From Candidatus Nitrosotenuis chungbukensis (GTDB taxonomy: Archaea; Thermoproteota; Nitrososphaeria; Nitrososphaerales; Nitrosopumilaceae), in the NCBI RefSeq assembly GCF_000685395.1, contig NZ_AVSQ01000017.1, positions 62,001 to 126,000 of the forward strand: a DNA stretch of 64,000 bases, given 5' to 3'. This document shows positions 61,919 to 64,000 of this stretch, one piece after another. How positions within the stretch are numbered: position 1 is the stretch's first letter; each line of letters begins with the position of its first letter. Below the pieces are notes generated by a model that was not told the DNA's origin, searched no databases, and saw only the letters and a list, made by a program, of their open reading frames with translations. The position numbers and the translations under genes were made by a program.

Positions 61919-63421
61919 TCAGAAATATGCATCAAGTGCTGACTTTGGTACGCCGTTTTGTTTTTGCAAGTCTCTTGTTAGCTTGTCGCCCATGCCTTGC
62001 GCTGCCTTAATTTTTCGCTGCCCCACCCAGTAATAGGCTTCATCTATTGTGTCCTTTGCTATCAAGACAAACAGTTTTCCAACAGACTTGCGCCCCGTTC
62101 TTCCCTTTCGTTGCACAAATCGAATTGAGCTTGGAACGTTATCAAAAAATATCACATTATTTACTTCGGATATGTCAAGTCCTTCTTCGCCGACGCGCGT
62201 TGCAATTAATACCTGGTATGTCCCTTCTCGGAATTTTTGCACCGTTTCGATTTGCTTTTTTTGTTTTAGCCCAGTCTCGCCTGCCTTTCCGATAAGAAAC
62301 CCTGCGGCGATTCCCATCTCGACTAGCTTTTGGTGGATGATGTCAACCGAGTCCCGATAGCTTGTAAACACAATTGCCTTTCCTTTGATTATCTTGATTA
62401 ATTCGGCAAGCTTTACTATTTTGCTGTGCTCGATTCCTTTTTCCTGCGCATCCTTTGCATGTGCTAGTGCCCTCAAAAAGTTCGAGTCGTTTTCAAAAAG
62501 ATCTTTTATTCCAGCGCCTTTTTTCTCCTTGGTTCTCTCACAGAACCTTAGAAATGATGTTATTCCGTGTGATTCCAAAATGTTTAGTGCATAATGCAGT
62601 CGGATTGCAGTAAAGAGTGGCATGGCTGCCCTTTGGTTTTGACGCAGGACGAAATCACGTGCTCTTAAAAGCTGTGACAGTGATACGTTTCCAGACAGCC
62701 TCAGACCGCACCTTTGCAGTTCGTTGTGCCTCACCGCAAGTGCCTTTCTCAAATAGAACTGAACTTCTTTTAGTTCGTGCGGCAATTCTACTTTTATCCA
62801 CTCGGTGTCTGTCTTTTGGATGTATGGCATTACGTCCGGGCTTGATTCGTTTCGTTCTGCAACGCTTGCGACTCGGAGCGTGGTGATGATCTCAGTTGCC
62901 TTTTCCTTTTCGCTTGGGAGTGTGGCAGTCATGCCCATTATTCTGGCGTTTGAAACTGCAAATCTGTGAGCGATTGAGGAATACGCGTAATCGCCGACAG
63001 TCCTGTGCGCCTCATCAAATATCACCAAGACAAACTGGTCTGTAGACACGATTCCACGATCCAGATCATTTTTTGTTATTTCAGGCGTTGCACAGATTAC
63101 ACTGTTTGCCCAGAGCTTTTTCCTTTTTGTAACAGTGTCTTCGCCAGTTAGTAACGCAATGTCTTCAATGGTAAGATTATTTTTTAAAAACTCATAGTGC
63201 TGGTTTGCTAGGACTCGGGTAGGCGCCATAAACAAGATTCCTCCAGTTCCCTTTGACAGATATTCGGCTATTACTTGCAGTGCGACAGTCGTCTTGCCAA
63301 GACCTGTTGGCAAAACAACGAGGCAGTTTTCTGATGCGGCCTGTTTTGCAAGCGATATTTGGTATTCGCGTGCTTCAACGATGTTGGGCTTGATGTATCT
63401 ATGTTGAATGTAATCTGACAA
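61919..63421 (-). CDS. Hef-type DEAH helicase without nuclease domain
   Basis: The 500-residue protein has Walker A PTGLGKTT (38-45), the DEAH box (136-139), the SF2 motif MTATLPS, and helicase motif VI QRKGRTGRKSVGK. It matches the helicase half of archaeal Hef and eukaryotic FANCM/Mph1. The C-terminal XPF-like nuclease is missing. It may unwind forks or DNA with branches. It starts with TTG, the only usable start after the last upstream stop. Confidence 0.9.
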   Translation of the reverse strand: MSDYIQHRYIKPNIVEAREYQISLAKQAASENCLVVLPTGLGKTTVALQVIAEYLSKGTGGILFMAPTRVLANQHYEFLKNNLTIEDIALLTGEDTVTKRKKLWANSVICATPEITKNDLDRGIVSTDQFVLVIFDEAHRTVGDYAYSSIAHRFAVSNARIMGMTATLPSEKEKATEIITTLRVASVAERNESSPDVMPYIQKTDTEWIKVELPHELKEVQFYLRKALAVRHNELQRCGLRLSGNVSLSQLLRARDFVLRQNQRAAMPLFTAIRLHYALNILESHGITSFLRFCERTKEKKGAGIKDLFENDSNFLRALAHAKDAQEKGIEHSKIVKLAELIKIIKGKAIVFTSYRDSVDIIHQKLVEMGIAAGFLIGKAGETGLKQKKQIETVQKFREGTYQVLIATRVGEEGLDISEVNNVIFFDNVPSSIRFVQRKGRTGRKSVGKLFVLIAKDTIDEAYYWVGQRKIKAAQGMGDKLTRDLQKQNGVPKSALDAYF

Positions 63422-63567
63422 TGGCTGTTTTAGTAAGGCATGATCTGTTAATTTGATACTTTCGAGTAGCGAATAGTAGCTTGTTGCTTAATTCTTGATT
63501 AAGTGATGTGATATAGATCCCGCCATACACAGAACCATCTAAATAGGAAATAATCGCTGATCCCAAC

Positions 63568-64000
63568 ATGGACAAAAACTTTGAGCGTCCAAGCTGGGAT
63601 GAGTATTTCATGCTGCAGGCAGAGCTTGCCAAGCTTCGCTCAAACTGCATGACGCGACAGGTTGGAGCAGTAATAGTACGAAACAACAGGCAGATTGCCA
63701 CAGGGTACAACGGAACGCCGCCCGGTGTAAAAAACTGCTTTGAGGGAGGATGCAAGAGATGCACGCTTCGAATGGAGGGAAAAATAGAGTCAGGTGCGGC
63801 ACTTGACAGATGTCTCTGCAATCACGCCGAGGCAAACGCAATCATGCACTGTGCCATAATGGGAATAGAGGCAGGCTCAAAGGGCGCCATACTGTATACC
63901 ACGTTTGTTCCGTGCCTAGAATGCACCAAAATGGCAATAACAATTGGAATTAAGAAAATAATTTGCCTTGACACTTATCCTGAAACGGATTACGACCTAA
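63568..64000 (+). CDS. dCMP deaminase-like protein, 5' part (continues past the edge)
   Basis: ATG at 63568 opens a frame that runs out of the window (144 codons visible). It has the cytidine/deoxycytidylate deaminase zinc motif HAE (86-88) and PCLEC (115-119), and an N-terminal LQAELAKLRSNCMTRQVGAVIV typical of ComEB/dCMP deaminases. CFEGGCKRC (about 57-65) adds cysteines that may bind a second zinc. A TATA-like tctaaatag lies 22-29 bases upstream. Confidence 0.85.
   Translation, partial: MDKNFERPSWDEYFMLQAELAKLRSNCMTRQVGAVIVRNNRQIATGYNGTPPGVKNCFEGGCKRCTLRMEGKIESGAALDRCLCNHAEANAIMHCAIMGIEAGSKGAILYTTFVPCLECTKMAITIGIKKIICLDTYPETDYDL

Noticed and set aside
1-64000. tRNA, rRNA, CRISPR or insertion-sequence features
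   Set aside because: No cloverleaf-like sequence with a conserved T-arm, no repeat-spacer array and no transposase gene was found by eye in the intergenic regions. A computed search would be decisive.

Overview
The window looks like chromosomal DNA of a Nitrososphaerota (Thaumarchaeota) archaeon of the ammonia-oxidiser type. It carries archaeal and eukaryote-type information genes (aRF1, RpoK, S25e, S26e, Alba, archaeal ThrRS and PurP, a Hef-type helicase). It also carries lineage-typical genes: a PEFG-CTERM-like surface protein, a free-standing parvulin and a single-domain DUF4443 regulator. Base composition is about 40% GC by eye, which would suit a Nitrosotenuis-like lineage, but that is inference. 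No rRNA, tRNA, CRISPR array or insertion sequence was seen. Many genes have a TATA-like box centred about 24-28 bases before the start codon. This fits leaderless mRNAs and was used to choose starts, often GTG or TTG.

Layout. 1-9 kb: the C-terminal part of an archaeal ornithine cyclodeaminase (LOR/SDH) gene; an AMP-forming acyl-CoA synthetase; an aspS-gatC-gatA-gatB operon for transamidation-based Asn-tRNA synthesis; a type II NADH dehydrogenase. 9-17 kb: small hypotheticals, a Toprim protein, a C2H2 zinc-finger protein, a sensor kinase, a methyltransferase, a SIMPL protein divergent from a membrane-anchored ArsR-like regulator, and purP. 17-25.5 kb: a hydantoinase-like protein and a metal island (FTR1-type permease, two tandem winged-helix regulators, CbtA, CbtB, DUF4443 regulator), then a DsbA-like protein. 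26-31 kb: aRF1, a response regulator, HIT, a His-rich membrane-anchored protein and ilvD. 31-37 kb: a tightly overlapping trpEGDCBA operon without trpF. 37-48 kb: pyrG, a NAD kinase fused to a winged helix, a PfkB kinase with a small zinc-protein gene, a cyclase-like receptor, rps26e, a phospholipid synthase, agmatinase and thrS. 48-53 kb: a signalling region with a histidine kinase, four very small cysteine-containing genes, a four-CBS protein and CheY-like regulators. 53-64 kb: rps25e, rpoK, albA, a glutaminase-less AsnB, a YHS microprotein, Dus, an archaellin-like protein, an aldo-keto reductase, a UbiA prenyltransferase, a parvulin, a Hef-like helicase and the start of a dCMP deaminase gene.

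The most interesting observations are regulatory. A 19-base palindrome (TGTTTGTTT-N-AAACAAACA) is centred 47-49 bases upstream of the start codons of all three response-regulator genes, and in weaker form upstream of one histidine-kinase gene, although these lie far apart. This suggests an undescribed signal-transduction regulon. A second 22-base inverted repeat lies about 55 bases before both the FTR1-like permease gene and the first tandem regulator gene, suggesting an autoregulated metal-uptake circuit. A third palindrome overlaps the TATA box of the membrane-anchored ArsR-like gene. Several zinc-binding microprotein genes of 32-54 codons each have their own leaderless promoter.
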